Source: Eleginops maclovinus
Lineage: Eukaryota; Chordata; Actinopteri; Perciformes; Eleginopidae
Assembly (NCBI RefSeq): GCF_036324505.1
Contig: NC_086363.1
Coordinates: forward strand, 7,989,155-8,053,154
Direction of reading: 5' to 3'
DNA length: 64,000 bases
Of the stretch, positions 11,999 to 20,523 are shown one piece after another. The position numbers and the translations under genes were made by a program. The notes below the pieces were generated by a model that worked only from the letters and a program-made list of their open reading frames with translations, made no database searches and was not told the origin of the DNA. The first letter of the stretch is position 1. Each line of letters begins with the position of its first letter.

Positions 11999-12498
11999 NN
12001 NNNNNNNNNNNNNNNNNNNNNNNNNNNNNNNNNNNNNNNNNNNNNNNNNNNNNNNNNNNNNNNNNNNNNNNNNNNNNNNNNNNNNNNNNNNNNNNNNNNN
12101 NNNNNNNNNNNNNNNNNNNNNNNNNNNNNNNNNNNNNNNNNNNNNNNNNNNNNNNNNNNNNNNNNNNNNNNNNNNNNNNNNNNNNNNNNNNNNNNNNNNN
12201 NNNNNNNNNNNNNNNNNNNNNNNNNNNNNNNNNNNNNNNNNNNNNNNNNNNNNNNNNNNNNNNNNNNNNNNNNNNNNNNNNNNNNNNNNNNNNNNNNNNN
12301 NNNNNNNNNNNNNNNNNNNNNNNNNNNNNNNNNNNNNNNNNNNNNNNNNNNNNNNNNNNNNNNNNNNNNNNNNNNNNNNNNNNNNNNNNNNNNNNNNNNN
12401 NNNNNNNNNNNNNNNNNNNNNNNNNNNNNNNNNNNNNNNNNNNNNNNNNNNNNNNNNNNNNNNNNNNNNNNNNNNNNNNNNNNNNNNNNNNNNNNNNN
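11999..12498. other. Assembly gap (500 N)
   Basis: Exactly 500 N. The right side resumes inside a U2 gene (copy 3). By analogy with the equivalent stretch between 16944 and 17270 in the next repeat unit, the true missing sequence is predicted to be near 325 nt and to hold the copy-3 promoter and the first two-thirds of that U2. Confidence 0.95.
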
Positions 12499-12566
12499 GA
12501 ATGGGCTTGCTCCGTCCACTCCACGCATCGACCTGGTATTGCAGTACCTCCAGGAACGGTGCACCC
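12499..12566 (+). ncRNA. RNU2: U2 spliceosomal RNA, copy 3 (5' part lost in the gap)
   Basis: 3' third of U2, from near the GGGGCTTGCTCC stem to GTGCACCC, followed by the 'beta' 3' flank (tacctgttgaatataaaaac...). The first bases after the gap lack a few nucleotides relative to other copies, which is a contig-end artefact or error. The complete gene would start within the gap. Confidence 0.9.
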
Positions 12567-12842
12567 CCTCTACCTGTTGAATATAAAAACACTTAGAAGA
12601 GTCTGCCTTCCAACCGTTGGCACTTGCATGTATAGCGAGAGAGTGTGTATGTTTCTGGAAGTGAACGGGAGTAGCAGCAGTATAACAAACTCACCCCGTG
12701 TATTTAAATAATTATTTCATGTATATCAACACTTCATGTTTAGTTAGAAACTGTTAGAAAGATGTGTTGATTTTGTAGGCTGCTGTTTGAAACTGCATTA
12801 TCTTTTTACCTGCAGAACAACCAGCATTGTTTTCACTCCAGA

Positions 12843-12883
12843 CCACTAGGTGGCAGTAGCAGGAATGTCAGTTGCCCAGCAAC
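12843..12883 (+). promoter_or_regulatory. CTCF consensus plus RFX X-box, unit 1
   Basis: CCACTAGGTGGCAG (12843-12856) is a full match to the CTCF core consensus. It is followed 14 bp on by GTTGCCCAGCAAC (12871-12883), a near-palindromic X-box half-site pair of RFX type. The pair lies in the spacer between each beta-type U2 and the following U1. Binding is inferred from motif only. Confidence 0.55.
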
Positions 12884-13113
12884 AAAGAAATAAAGAGGAA
12901 GCTTCGAAATTTGAGTTGTGGGGTGGGGGATGTAAATGTGGGACATTTGTTTTTTGCATTTTCTCTAAATTATAAATGTGGATACAACTACTTTTCACCA
13001 CAGTAATATACAGCTTTGATTTATCTAAACTTGCTGTGTGATTGTTGCTCGATTGTGGGCGTAGAATTGATACAACTAGTGATTTTTAGTTGTCTTTTGA
13101 TATGGAGATACAA

Positions 13114-13283
13114 CAATGCATCATGGGACATATCCCTGTTATTTCTTAGTAAAATGTAAAATCTCTTTGTCATCTTAAGTACAAAAGAGTGTATTCTGAG
13201 TTATTTCCTGTAGATAACCCTCCCCTCTGATGTTTCTTTGGTTTTGGTTGTTTCTATATTTTCAGCACCTTTATCCAGTGGAG
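13114..13283 (+). promoter_or_regulatory. U1 promoter: ZNF143-like distal site and PSE, unit 1
   Basis: CAATGCATCATGGGAC (13114-13129) is, on the reverse strand, GTCCCATGATGCATTG, close to the ZNF143/Staf consensus, and lies at -212 to -197, the normal place for an snRNA distal element. A PSE-like ACCTTTATCCAGTGGAG starts at 13267 (-59). The layout is that of an RNA polymerase II snRNA promoter without a TATA box. Confidence 0.7.
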
Positions 13284-13325
13284 CTTGTGTGTGAATGAGG
13301 TGCCTGTCTCCGATGTGTACAACTC

Positions 13326-13489
13326 ATACTTACCTGGCAGGGGAGATACCATGATCAAGAAGGTGGTTCACCCAGGGCGAGGCTTGGCCATTGCACCTCG
13401 GCAAAGCTGACCCGTGCGAATTCCCCAAATGTGGGAATCTCGACTGCATAATTTGTGGTAGTGGGGGACTGCGTTCGCGCTCTCCCCTG
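13326..13489 (+). ncRNA. RNU1: U1 spliceosomal RNA, copy 1
   Basis: 164 nt, the standard U1 length. The 5' end ATACTTACCTG pairs with 5' splice sites, the SL2 loop has ATTGCAC for U1A, the Sm site is AATTTGTGG, and the 3' end is GCTCTCCCCTG. SL1 differs from the canonical form: the U1-70K loop reads GATCAAGAAGG where GATCACGAAGG is usual, and the lower stem side reads TTCACCC. All four copies share this. A 3' box (GTTAAATGATAAAACAGA, 13497-13514) follows. Confidence 0.96.
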
Positions 13490-13612
13490 ATAACTTGTTA
13501 AATGATAAAACAGATCTTTAACATCTGTGAAACTTTAGCATCTTGAGAAGCATTGTTACCGTCAGTGAGATGTGAGATTTACTCGATGTTTACGTGTCAG
13601 TAGTGGGAATCA

Positions 13613-13660
13613 AAACTTACCTGGCAGGGGAGATACCATGATCACCAAGGTGGTTCTCCT
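13613..13660 (+). pseudogene. U1 5'-end fragment, unit 1
   Basis: Positions 1-48 of a U1-like RNA (ACTTACCTGGCAGGGGAG, then the SL1 loop region) starting 124 nt after the end of the full U1. Homology stops after about 'ggttctcc' and the rest of U1, including the Sm site, is absent. The loop here is GATCACCAAGG, so it was not copied from the neighbouring U1. About 90 nt of unrelated sequence separates it from the ORF at 13754. Confidence 0.8.
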
Positions 13661-13753
13661 CAAGGGACTTGTTGCTGTCGTGCGGTGTATGGGACGCAAC
13701 TAAGTATCGTGGTAACCCATGACCTTTTGACCCAATAGGTAAGAGGGTTCTCA

Positions 13754-14248
13754 ATGGCTTCAAACCAGACCAATCGCCGGAATGCAGGTTTTTTTTACCT
13801 TCTGGAAGAGCTACAAATGGACCGCTTGCAGTTCAGCAGACAAGTCCTGCAAAAAGAGCTTTGTTTTGCGTCAAACCATCTGGAATATATCTTTGCTTAC
13901 CCTGGTAGAAAGATCTTTGAAGTCATCTTTACTACGAGTCAACACTTTGAAAACTGCCTAGAGAGATTCGACAACAAGAAAACATCCGCATCATGCTTTA
14001 ATAAGATCAGCATGACTCCTCTTGCCGAAAGGGATCTCAAGACAGTTCATGTCATGATATTTTCAGAAAAAGTCAAGAACCAGGACGTCTGGACGTGGAT
14101 GACAAGACACTGTGAGGTGATTAATGCAATACAGATAATGGACATTGATGGAATAAAAACCGGGACTAGACGATTCCAGGTTCACCTGAAAAGAGAGAAT
14201 TCGGTGGTGCAACATATCCCAAACACCAAAAAAAATAGAAAGGTATAA
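13754..14248 (+). CDS. Truncated ZCCHC3-like / gag-like ORF, copy 1
   Basis: 164-aa open frame. From LEYIFAYPGRKIFEVIF through LKTVHVMIFSEKVKNQDVW and WMTRHCEVINAIQI to VVQHIPN it follows the order of the RRM-like domains in the large teleost family annotated as 'zinc finger CCHC domain-containing protein 3-like'. I believe that family includes ORF1/gag proteins of L1/Tx1-type retrotransposons. The zinc-knuckle segment that should follow is absent. The stop codon TAA is made where the frame runs into a copy of the U2 3' spacer (ataaatgctcaagc), so the frame was truncated by rearrangement. No promoter is evident. Expression is unproven, and it may be an inert relic. Confidence 0.6.
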   Translation: MASNQTNRRNAGFFYLLEELQMDRLQFSRQVLQKELCFASNHLEYIFAYPGRKIFEVIFTTSQHFENCLERFDNKKTSASCFNKISMTPLAERDLKTVHVMIFSEKVKNQDVWTWMTRHCEVINAIQIMDIDGIKTGTRRFQVHLKRENSVVQHIPNTKKNRKV

Positions 14249-14738
14249 ATGCTCAAGCTCACTTGATCATGTGACCCAAGGGTACAGGAATACGTACCTA
14301 CTTCATTGCTCGTGTAATGGTTGAAAACATAATACATACCACTATTTCACTGAGTATGTTGGTAGTTTTCTTTCCTATGGTTCTGCTCATTCCAAAAAGG
14401 GGACATATGTTGCTAATGTGCTTTCATAGCCTGAGAAGCACGACATAGTTGAATGTATTTTAGTTATTTATTCATTCATTCTGTGGTGTAATGCACTCAA
14501 ATACAACTGTCCTGTAGTAGCTGCTAACTTTGAGGTACTTTAGTAGTGATGGCTAATTGTCCAGACGGACATCATGTGACTAGAAATAACATGAACTGGC
14601 TTCACTATCATAACATTTTCTAACAAGATTGTCCAGTCAGAGTCATTTTTCAGTGATGAATGGTACTAAAAGATGAGCAAACATGAAAAAGCATGTTTTC
14701 ATTTGTTGCTGTGTTTTGTAATTATAAAAAGCCTGTTG

Positions 14739-14756
14739 AACCGTCACTGAAAGGAG
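14739..14756 (+). promoter_or_regulatory. Proximal sequence element of U2 copy 4
   Basis: AACCGTCACTGAAAGGAG at -60 to -43. The upstream CCAAT box of the other copies is mutated to CCAGT here. Confidence 0.75.
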
Positions 14757-14798
14757 CAGATCGGCAAGTCACTGCTTTCCTGCCGACCCATCTGCAGT

Positions 14799-14986
14799 AT
14801 CGCTTCTCGGCCTTTTGGCTAAGATCAAGTGTAGTATCTGTTCTTATCAGTTTAATATCTGATACGTCCCCTACCCGGGGACCATATATTAAATTGATTT
14901 TTGGAATAGGGAGATGGAATAGGGGCTTGCTCCGTCCACTCCACGCATCGACCTGGTATTGCAGTACCTCCAGGAACGGTGCACCC
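14799..14986 (+). ncRNA. RNU2: U2 spliceosomal RNA, copy 4
   Basis: Complete 188-nt U2, same sequence as the other copies. It has a beta 3' flank with a 3'-box-like GTTGAATATAAAAACACTTA from 14996. It is followed by the spacer that leads to U1 copy 2. Confidence 0.96.
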
Positions 14987-15262
14987 CCTCTACCTGTTGA
15001 ATATAAAAACACTTAGAAGAGTCTGCCTTCCAACCATTGGCACTTGCATGTATAGCGAGAGAGTGTGTATGTTTCTGGAAGTGAACGGGAGTAGCAGCAG
15101 TATAACAAACTCACCCCGTGTATTTAAATAATTATTTCATGTATATCAACACTTCATGTTTAGTTAGAAACTGTTAGAAAGATGTGTTGATTTTGTAGGC
15201 TGCTGTTTGAAACTGCATTATCTTTCTACCTGCAGAACAACCAGCATTGTTTTCACTCCAGA

Positions 15263-15303
15263 CCACTAGGTGGCAGTAGCAGGAATGTCAGTTGCCCAGC
15301 AAC
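15263..15303 (+). promoter_or_regulatory. CTCF consensus plus RFX X-box, unit 2
   Basis: CCACTAGGTGGCAG (15263-15276) and GTTGCCCAGCAAC (15291-15303), unchanged from unit 1. Confidence 0.55.
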
Positions 15304-15533
15304 AAAGAAAGAAAGAGGAAGCTTCGAAATTTGAGTTGTGGGGTGGGGGATGTAAATGTGGGACATTTGTTTTTTGCATTTTCTCTAAATTATAAATGTG
15401 GATACAACTACTTTTCACCACAGTAATATACAGCTTTGATTGATCTAAACTTGCTGTGTGATTGTTGCTCGATTGTGGGCGTAGAATTGATACAACTAGT
15501 GATTTTTAGTTGTCTTTTGATATGGAGATACAA

Positions 15534-15703
15534 CAATGCATCATGGGACATATCCCTGTTATTTCCTAGTAAAATGTAAAATCTCTTTGTCATCTTAAGT
15601 ACAAAAGAGTGTATTCTGAGTTATTTCCTGTAGATAACCCTCCCCTCTGATGTTTCTTTGGTTTTGGTTGTTTCTATATTTTCAGCACCTTTATCCAGTG
15701 GAG
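15534..15703 (+). promoter_or_regulatory. U1 promoter: ZNF143-like distal site and PSE, unit 2
   Basis: CAATGCATCATGGGAC at 15534-15549 (-212 to -197) and ACCTTTATCCAGTGGAG beginning at 15687 (-59), conserved with unit 1. Confidence 0.7.
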
Positions 15704-15745
15704 CTTGTGTGTGAATGAGGTGCCTGTCTCCGATGTGTACAACTC

Positions 15746-15909
15746 ATACTTACCTGGCAGGGGAGATACCATGATCAAGAAGGTGGTTCACCCAGGGCGA
15801 GGCTTGGCCATTGCACCTCGGCAAAGCTGACCCGTGCGAATTCCCCAAATGTGGGAATCTCGACTGCATAATTTGTGGTAGTGGGGGACTGCGTTCGCGC
15901 TCTCCCCTG
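15746..15909 (+). ncRNA. RNU1: U1 spliceosomal RNA, copy 2
   Basis: 164 nt, identical by eye to copy 1 including the variant SL1 loop. Its 3' box reads GTTAAATGACAAAACAG, one base different from copy 1. Confidence 0.96.
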
Positions 15910-16032
15910 ATAACTTGTTAAATGACAAAACAGTTCTTTAACATCTGCGAAACCTTAGCATCTTGAGAAGCAATGTTACCGTCAGTGAGATGTGAGATTT
16001 ACTCGATGTTTACGTGTCAGTAGTGGGAATCA

Positions 16033-16080
16033 AAACTTACCTGGCAGGGGAGATACCATGATCACCAAGGTGGTTCTCCT
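16033..16080 (+). pseudogene. U1 5'-end fragment, unit 2
   Basis: Same 48-nt U1 5' fragment. Here the downstream ORF is missing: the sequence reaches the ORF start codon region (about 16175) and jumps directly to the U2 proximal upstream flank (acatgagcaaacatg), deleting the ORF and the distal U2 spacer. Confidence 0.8.
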
Positions 16081-16248
16081 CAAGGGACTTGTTGCTGTCG
16101 TGCGGTGTATGGGACGCAACTAAGTATCCGTGGTAACCCATGACCTTTTGACCCAATAGGTCAGAGGGTTCACAATGGCAACATGAGCAAACATGTAAAA
16201 GCATGTTTTCATTTGTCGCTGTGTTTTGTAATTATAAAAAGCCTGTTG

Positions 16249-16266
16249 AACCGTCACTGAAAGGAG
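16249..16266 (+). promoter_or_regulatory. Proximal sequence element of U2 copy 5
   Basis: AACCGTCACTGAAAGGAG at -60 to -43. Because of the deletion near 16180 this copy lacks the usual flank beyond about -130, including the CCAAT box, and instead has the U1-fragment tail there. Confidence 0.75.
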
Positions 16267-16308
16267 CAGATCGGCGAGTCAATACTTTCCCGCCGACCCA
16301 TCTGCAGT

Positions 16309-16496
16309 ATCGCTTCTCGGCCTTTTGGCTAAGATCAAGTGTAGTATCTGTTCTTATCAGTTTAATATCTGATACGTCCCCTACCCGGGGACCATATATT
16401 AAATTGATTTTTGGAATAGGGAGATGGAATAGGGGCTTGCTCCGTCCACTCCACGCATCGACCTGGTATTGCAGTACCTCCAGGAACGGTGCACCC
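16309..16496 (+). ncRNA. RNU2: U2 spliceosomal RNA, copy 5
   Basis: Complete 188-nt U2 with alpha 3' flank, 1510 nt after copy 4 and 843 nt before copy 6. The transcribed part is intact, but distal promoter sequence is missing, so its output may be reduced. Confidence 0.95.
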
Positions 16497-17091
16497 CCTC
16501 TCCATGTTGAATATAAACACTACTTCTGAGAGCTCCGGTGTTCATCCAATATGACCCACTATACGTTGTGTTGGAATTTATGATAAAAGCTATAAATGCT
16601 CAAGCTCATGCTCACTTGATCATGTGACCCAAGGGTACAGGAATACGTACCTACTTCATTGCTCGTGTAATGGTTGAAAACATAATACATACCACTATTT
16701 CACTGAGTATGTTGGTAGTTTTCTTTCCTATGGTTCTGCTCATTCCAAAAAGGGGACATATGTTGCTAATGTGCTTTCATAGCCTGAGAAGCACGACATA
16801 GTTGAATGTATTTTAGTTATTTATTCATTCATTCTGTGGTGTAATGCACTCAAATACAACTGTCCTGTAGTAGCTGCTAACTTTGAGGTACTTTAGTAGT
16901 GATGGCTAATTGTCCAGACGGACATCATGTGACTAGAAATAACATGAACTGGCTTCACTATCATAACATTTTCTAACAAGATTGTCCAATCAGAGTCATT
17001 TTTCAGTGATGAATGGTACTAAAAGATGAGCAAACATGAAAAAGCATGTTTTCATTTGTTGCTGTGTTTTGTAATTATAAAAAGCCTGTTG

Positions 17092-17109
17092 AACCGTCAC
17101 TGAAAGGAG
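17092..17109 (+). promoter_or_regulatory. Proximal sequence element of U2 copy 6
   Basis: AACCGTCACTGAAAGGAG at -60 to -43, with the CCAAT box further upstream intact. Confidence 0.75.
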
Positions 17110-17151
17110 CAGATCGGCAAGTCACTGCTTTCCTGCCGACCCATCTGCAGT

Positions 17152-17339
17152 ATCGCTTCTCGGCCTTTTGGCTAAGATCAAGTGTAGTATCTGTTCTTAT
17201 CAGTTTAATATCTGATACGTCCCCTACCCGGGGACCATATATTAAATTGATTTTTGGAATAGGGAGATGGAATAGGGGCTTGCTCCGTCCACTCCACGCA
17301 TCGACCTGGTATTGCAGTACCTCCAGGAACGGTGCACCC
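17152..17339 (+). ncRNA. RNU2: U2 spliceosomal RNA, copy 6
   Basis: Complete 188-nt U2 with beta 3' flank. It begins the second copy of the 4.77-kb higher-order repeat and corresponds to gap-truncated copy 3. Confidence 0.96.
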
Positions 17340-17615
17340 CCTCTACCTGTTGAATATAAAAACACTTAGAAGAGTCTGCCTTCCAACCGTTGGCACTTGC
17401 ATGTATAGCGAGAGAGTGTGTATGTTTCTGGAAGTGAACGGGAGTAGCAGCAGTATAACAAACTCACCCCGTGTATTTAAATAATTATTTCATGTATATC
17501 AACACTTCATGTTTAGTTAGAAACTGTTAGAAAGATGTGTTGATTTTGTAGGCTGCTGTTTGAAACTGCATTATCTTTCTACCTGCAGAACAACCAGCAT
17601 TGTTTTCACTCCAGA

Positions 17616-17656
17616 CCACTAGGTGGCAGTAGCAGGAATGTCAGTTGCCCAGCAAC
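17616..17656 (+). promoter_or_regulatory. CTCF consensus plus RFX X-box, unit 3
   Basis: CCACTAGGTGGCAG (17616-17629) and GTTGCCCAGCAAC (17644-17656), unchanged. Confidence 0.55.
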
Positions 17657-17890
17657 AAAGAAAGAAAGAAAGAGGAAGCTTCGAAATTTGAGTTGTGGGG
17701 TGGGGGATGTAAATGTGGGACATTTGTTTTTTGCATTTTCTCTAAATTATAAATGTGGATACAACTACTTTTCACCACAGTAATATACAGCTTTGATTTA
17801 TCTAAACTTGCTGTGTGATTGTTGCTCGATTGTGGGCGTAGAATTGATACAACTAGTGATTTTTAGTTGTCTTTTGATATGGAGATACAA

Positions 17891-18060
17891 CAATGCATCA
17901 TGGGACATATCCCTGTTATTTCCTAGTAAAATGTAAAATCTCTTTGTCATCTTAAGTACAAAAGAGTGTATTCTGAGTTATTTCCTGTAGATAACCCTCC
18001 CCTCTGATGTTTCTTTGGTTTTGGTTGTTTCTATATTTTCAGCACCTTTATCCAGTGGAG
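17891..18060 (+). promoter_or_regulatory. U1 promoter: ZNF143-like distal site and PSE, unit 3
   Basis: CAATGCATCATGGGAC at 17891-17906 (-212 to -197) and ACCTTTATCCAGTGGAG from 18044 (-59). Confidence 0.7.
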
Positions 18061-18102
18061 CTTGTGTGTGAATGAGGTGCCTGTCTCCGATGTGTACAAC
18101 TC

Positions 18103-18266
18103 ATACTTACCTGGCAGGGGAGATACCATGATCAAGAAGGTGGTTCACCCAGGGCGAGGCTTGGCCATTGCACCTCGGCAAAGCTGACCCGTGCGAATTC
18201 CCCAAATGTGGGAATCTCGACTGCATAATTTGTGGTAGTGGGGGACTGCGTTCGCGCTCTCCCCTG
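18103..18266 (+). ncRNA. RNU1: U1 spliceosomal RNA, copy 3
   Basis: 164 nt, same sequence as the other three copies, followed by the 3' box GTTAAATGATAAAACAG. Confidence 0.96.
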
Positions 18267-18389
18267 ATAACTTGTTAAATGATAAAACAGTTCTTTAACA
18301 TCTGCGAAACTTTAGCATCTTGAGAAGCAATGTTACCGTCAGTGAGATGTGAGATTTACTCGATGTTTACGTGTCAGTAGTGGGAATCA

Positions 18390-18437
18390 AAACTTACCTG
18401 GCAGGGGAGATACCATGATCACCAAGGTGGTTCTCCT
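18390..18437 (+). pseudogene. U1 5'-end fragment, unit 3
   Basis: Same truncated U1 5' end, again 124 nt after the full U1 and about 90 nt before the ZCCHC3-like ORF. Confidence 0.8.
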
Positions 18438-18530
18438 CAAGGGACTTGTTGCTGTCGTGCGGTGTATGGGACGCAACTAAGTATCGTGGTAACCCATGAC
18501 CTTTTGACCCAATAGGTAAGAGGGTTCTCA

Positions 18531-19025
18531 ATGGCTTCAAACCAGACCAATCGCCGGAATGCAGTTCGTTTTTACCTTCTGGAAGAGCTACAAATGGACC
18601 GCTTGCAGTTCAGCAGACAAGTCCTGCAAAAAGAGCTTTGTTTTGCGTCAAACCATCTGGAATATATCTTTGCTTACCCTGGTAGAAAGATCTTTGAAGT
18701 CATCTTTACTACGAGTCAACAATTTGAAAACTGCCTAGAGAGATTCGACAACAAGAAAACATCCGCATCATGCTTTAATAAGATCAGCATGACTCCTCTT
18801 GCCGAAAGGGATCTCAAGACAGTTCATGTCATGATATTTTCAGAAAAAGTCAAGAACCAGGACGTCTGGACGTGGATGACAAGACACTGTGAGGTGATTA
18901 ATGCAATACAGATAATGGACATTGATGGAATAAAAACCGGGACTAGACGATTCCAGGTTCACCTGAAAAGAGAGAATTCGGTGGTGCAACATATCCCAAA
19001 CACCAAAAAAAATAGAAAGGTATAA
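18531..19025 (+). CDS. Truncated ZCCHC3-like / gag-like ORF, copy 2
   Basis: Second copy of the 164-aa frame, 4777 nt after the first. By eye it differs at three residues (GF to VR after RRNA, and H to Q in SQQFENC), and it keeps the same junction-made stop. Two uninterrupted copies in register inside an snRNA array fit amplification of the whole 4.77-kb unit more simply than two insertions. Function unknown. It could encode a small RNA-binding-like protein, or be a passenger. Confidence 0.6.
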   Translation: MASNQTNRRNAVRFYLLEELQMDRLQFSRQVLQKELCFASNHLEYIFAYPGRKIFEVIFTTSQQFENCLERFDNKKTSASCFNKISMTPLAERDLKTVHVMIFSEKVKNQDVWTWMTRHCEVINAIQIMDIDGIKTGTRRFQVHLKRENSVVQHIPNTKKNRKV

Positions 19026-19512
19026 ATGCTCAAGCTCACTTGATCATGTGACCCAAGGGTACAGGAATACGTACCTACTTCATTGCTCGTGTAATGGTTG
19101 AAAACATAATACATACCACTATTTCACTGAGTATGTTGGTAGTTTTCTTTCCTATGGTTCTGCTCATTCCAAAAAGGGGACATATGTTGCTAATGTGCTT
19201 TCATAGCCTGAGAAGCACGACATAGTTGAATGTATTTTAGTTATTCATTCATTCTGTGGTGTAATGCACTCAAATACAACTGTCCTGTAGTAGCTGCTAA
19301 CTTTGAGGTACTTTAGTAGTGATGGCTAATTGTCCAGACGGACATCATGTGACTAGAAATAACATGAACTGGCTTCACTATCATAACATTTTCTAACAAG
19401 ATTGTCCAATCAGAGTCATTTTTCAGTGATGAATGGTACTAAAAGATGAGCAAACATGAAAAAGCATGTTTTCATTTGTTGCTGTGTTTTGTTAATTATA
19501 AAAAGCCTGTTG

Positions 19513-19530
19513 AACCGTCACTGAAAGGAG
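19513..19530 (+). promoter_or_regulatory. Proximal sequence element of U2 copy 7
   Basis: AACCGTCACTGAAAGGAG at -60 to -43. Confidence 0.75.
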
Positions 19531-19572
19531 CAGATCGGCAAGTCACTGCTTTCCTGCCGACCCATCTGCAGT

Positions 19573-19760
19573 ATCGCTTCTCGGCCTTTTGGCTAAGATC
19601 AAGTGTAGTATCTGTTCTTATCAGTTTAATATCTGATACGTCCCCTACCCGGGGACCATATATTAAATTGATTTTTGGAATAGGGAGATGGAATAGGGGC
19701 TTGCTCCGTCCACTCCACGCATCGACCTGGTATTGCAGTACCTCCAGGAACGGTGCACCC
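19573..19760 (+). ncRNA. RNU2: U2 spliceosomal RNA, copy 7
   Basis: Complete 188-nt U2 with beta 3' flank, the last U2 of the array, 2421 nt after copy 6 (matching the copy 3 to copy 4 distance). Confidence 0.96.
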
Positions 19761-20036
19761 CCTCTACCTGTTGAATATAAAAACACTTAGAAGAGTCTGC
19801 CTTCCAACCGTTGGCACTTGCATGTATAGCGAGAGAGTGTGTATGTTTCTGGAAGTGAACGGGAGTAGCAGCAGTATAACAAACTCACCCCGTGTATTTA
19901 AATAATTATTTCATGTATATCAACACTTCATGTTTAGTTAGAAACTGTTAGAAAGATGTGTTGATTTTGTAGGCTGCTGTTTGAAACTGCATTATCTTTC
20001 TACCTGCAGAACAACCAGCATTGTTTTCACTCCAGA

Positions 20037-20077
20037 CCACTAGGTGGCAGTAGCAGGAATGTCAGTTGCCCAGCAAC
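20037..20077 (+). promoter_or_regulatory. CTCF consensus plus RFX X-box, unit 4
   Basis: CCACTAGGTGGCAG (20037-20050) and GTTGCCCAGCAAC (20065-20077), unchanged. Confidence 0.55.
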
Positions 20078-20311
20078 AAAGAAAGAAAGAAAGAGGAAGC
20101 TTCGAAATTTGAGTTGTGGGGTGGGGGATGTAAATGTGGGACATTTGTTTTTTGCATTTTCTCTAAATTATAAATGTGGATACAACTACTTTTCACCACA
20201 GTAATATACAGCTTTGATTGATCTAAACTTGCTGTGTGATTGTTGCTCGATTGTGGGCGTAGAATTGATACAACTAGTGATTTTTAGTTGTCTTTTGATA
20301 TGGAGATACAA

Positions 20312-20481
20312 CAATGCATCATGGGACATATCCCTGTTATTTCCTAGTAAAATGTAAAATCTCTTTGTCATCTTAAGTACAAAAGAGTGTATTCTGAGTT
20401 ATTTCCTGTAGATAACCCTCCCCTCTGATGTTTCTTTGGTTTTGGTTGTTTCTATATTTTCAGCACCTTTATCCAGTGGAG
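20312..20481 (+). promoter_or_regulatory. U1 promoter: ZNF143-like distal site and PSE, unit 4
   Basis: CAATGCATCATGGGAC at 20312-20327 (-212 to -197) and ACCTTTATCCAGTGGAG from 20465 (-59). Confidence 0.7.
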
Positions 20482-20523
20482 CTTGTGTGTGAATGAGGTG
20501 CCTGTCTCCGATGTGTACAACTC

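Noticed and set aside
11948..12592. Long open frames of about 200 codons on both strands
   Set aside because: They are produced by the run of N in the assembly gap.
16033..16170. Possible complete second U1 or novel snRNA at the U1 fragment
   Set aside because: Only about 48 nt match U1. No SL2-4, Sm site or snRNA promoter is present, although a small stem (gttgc/gcaac) can be drawn downstream.
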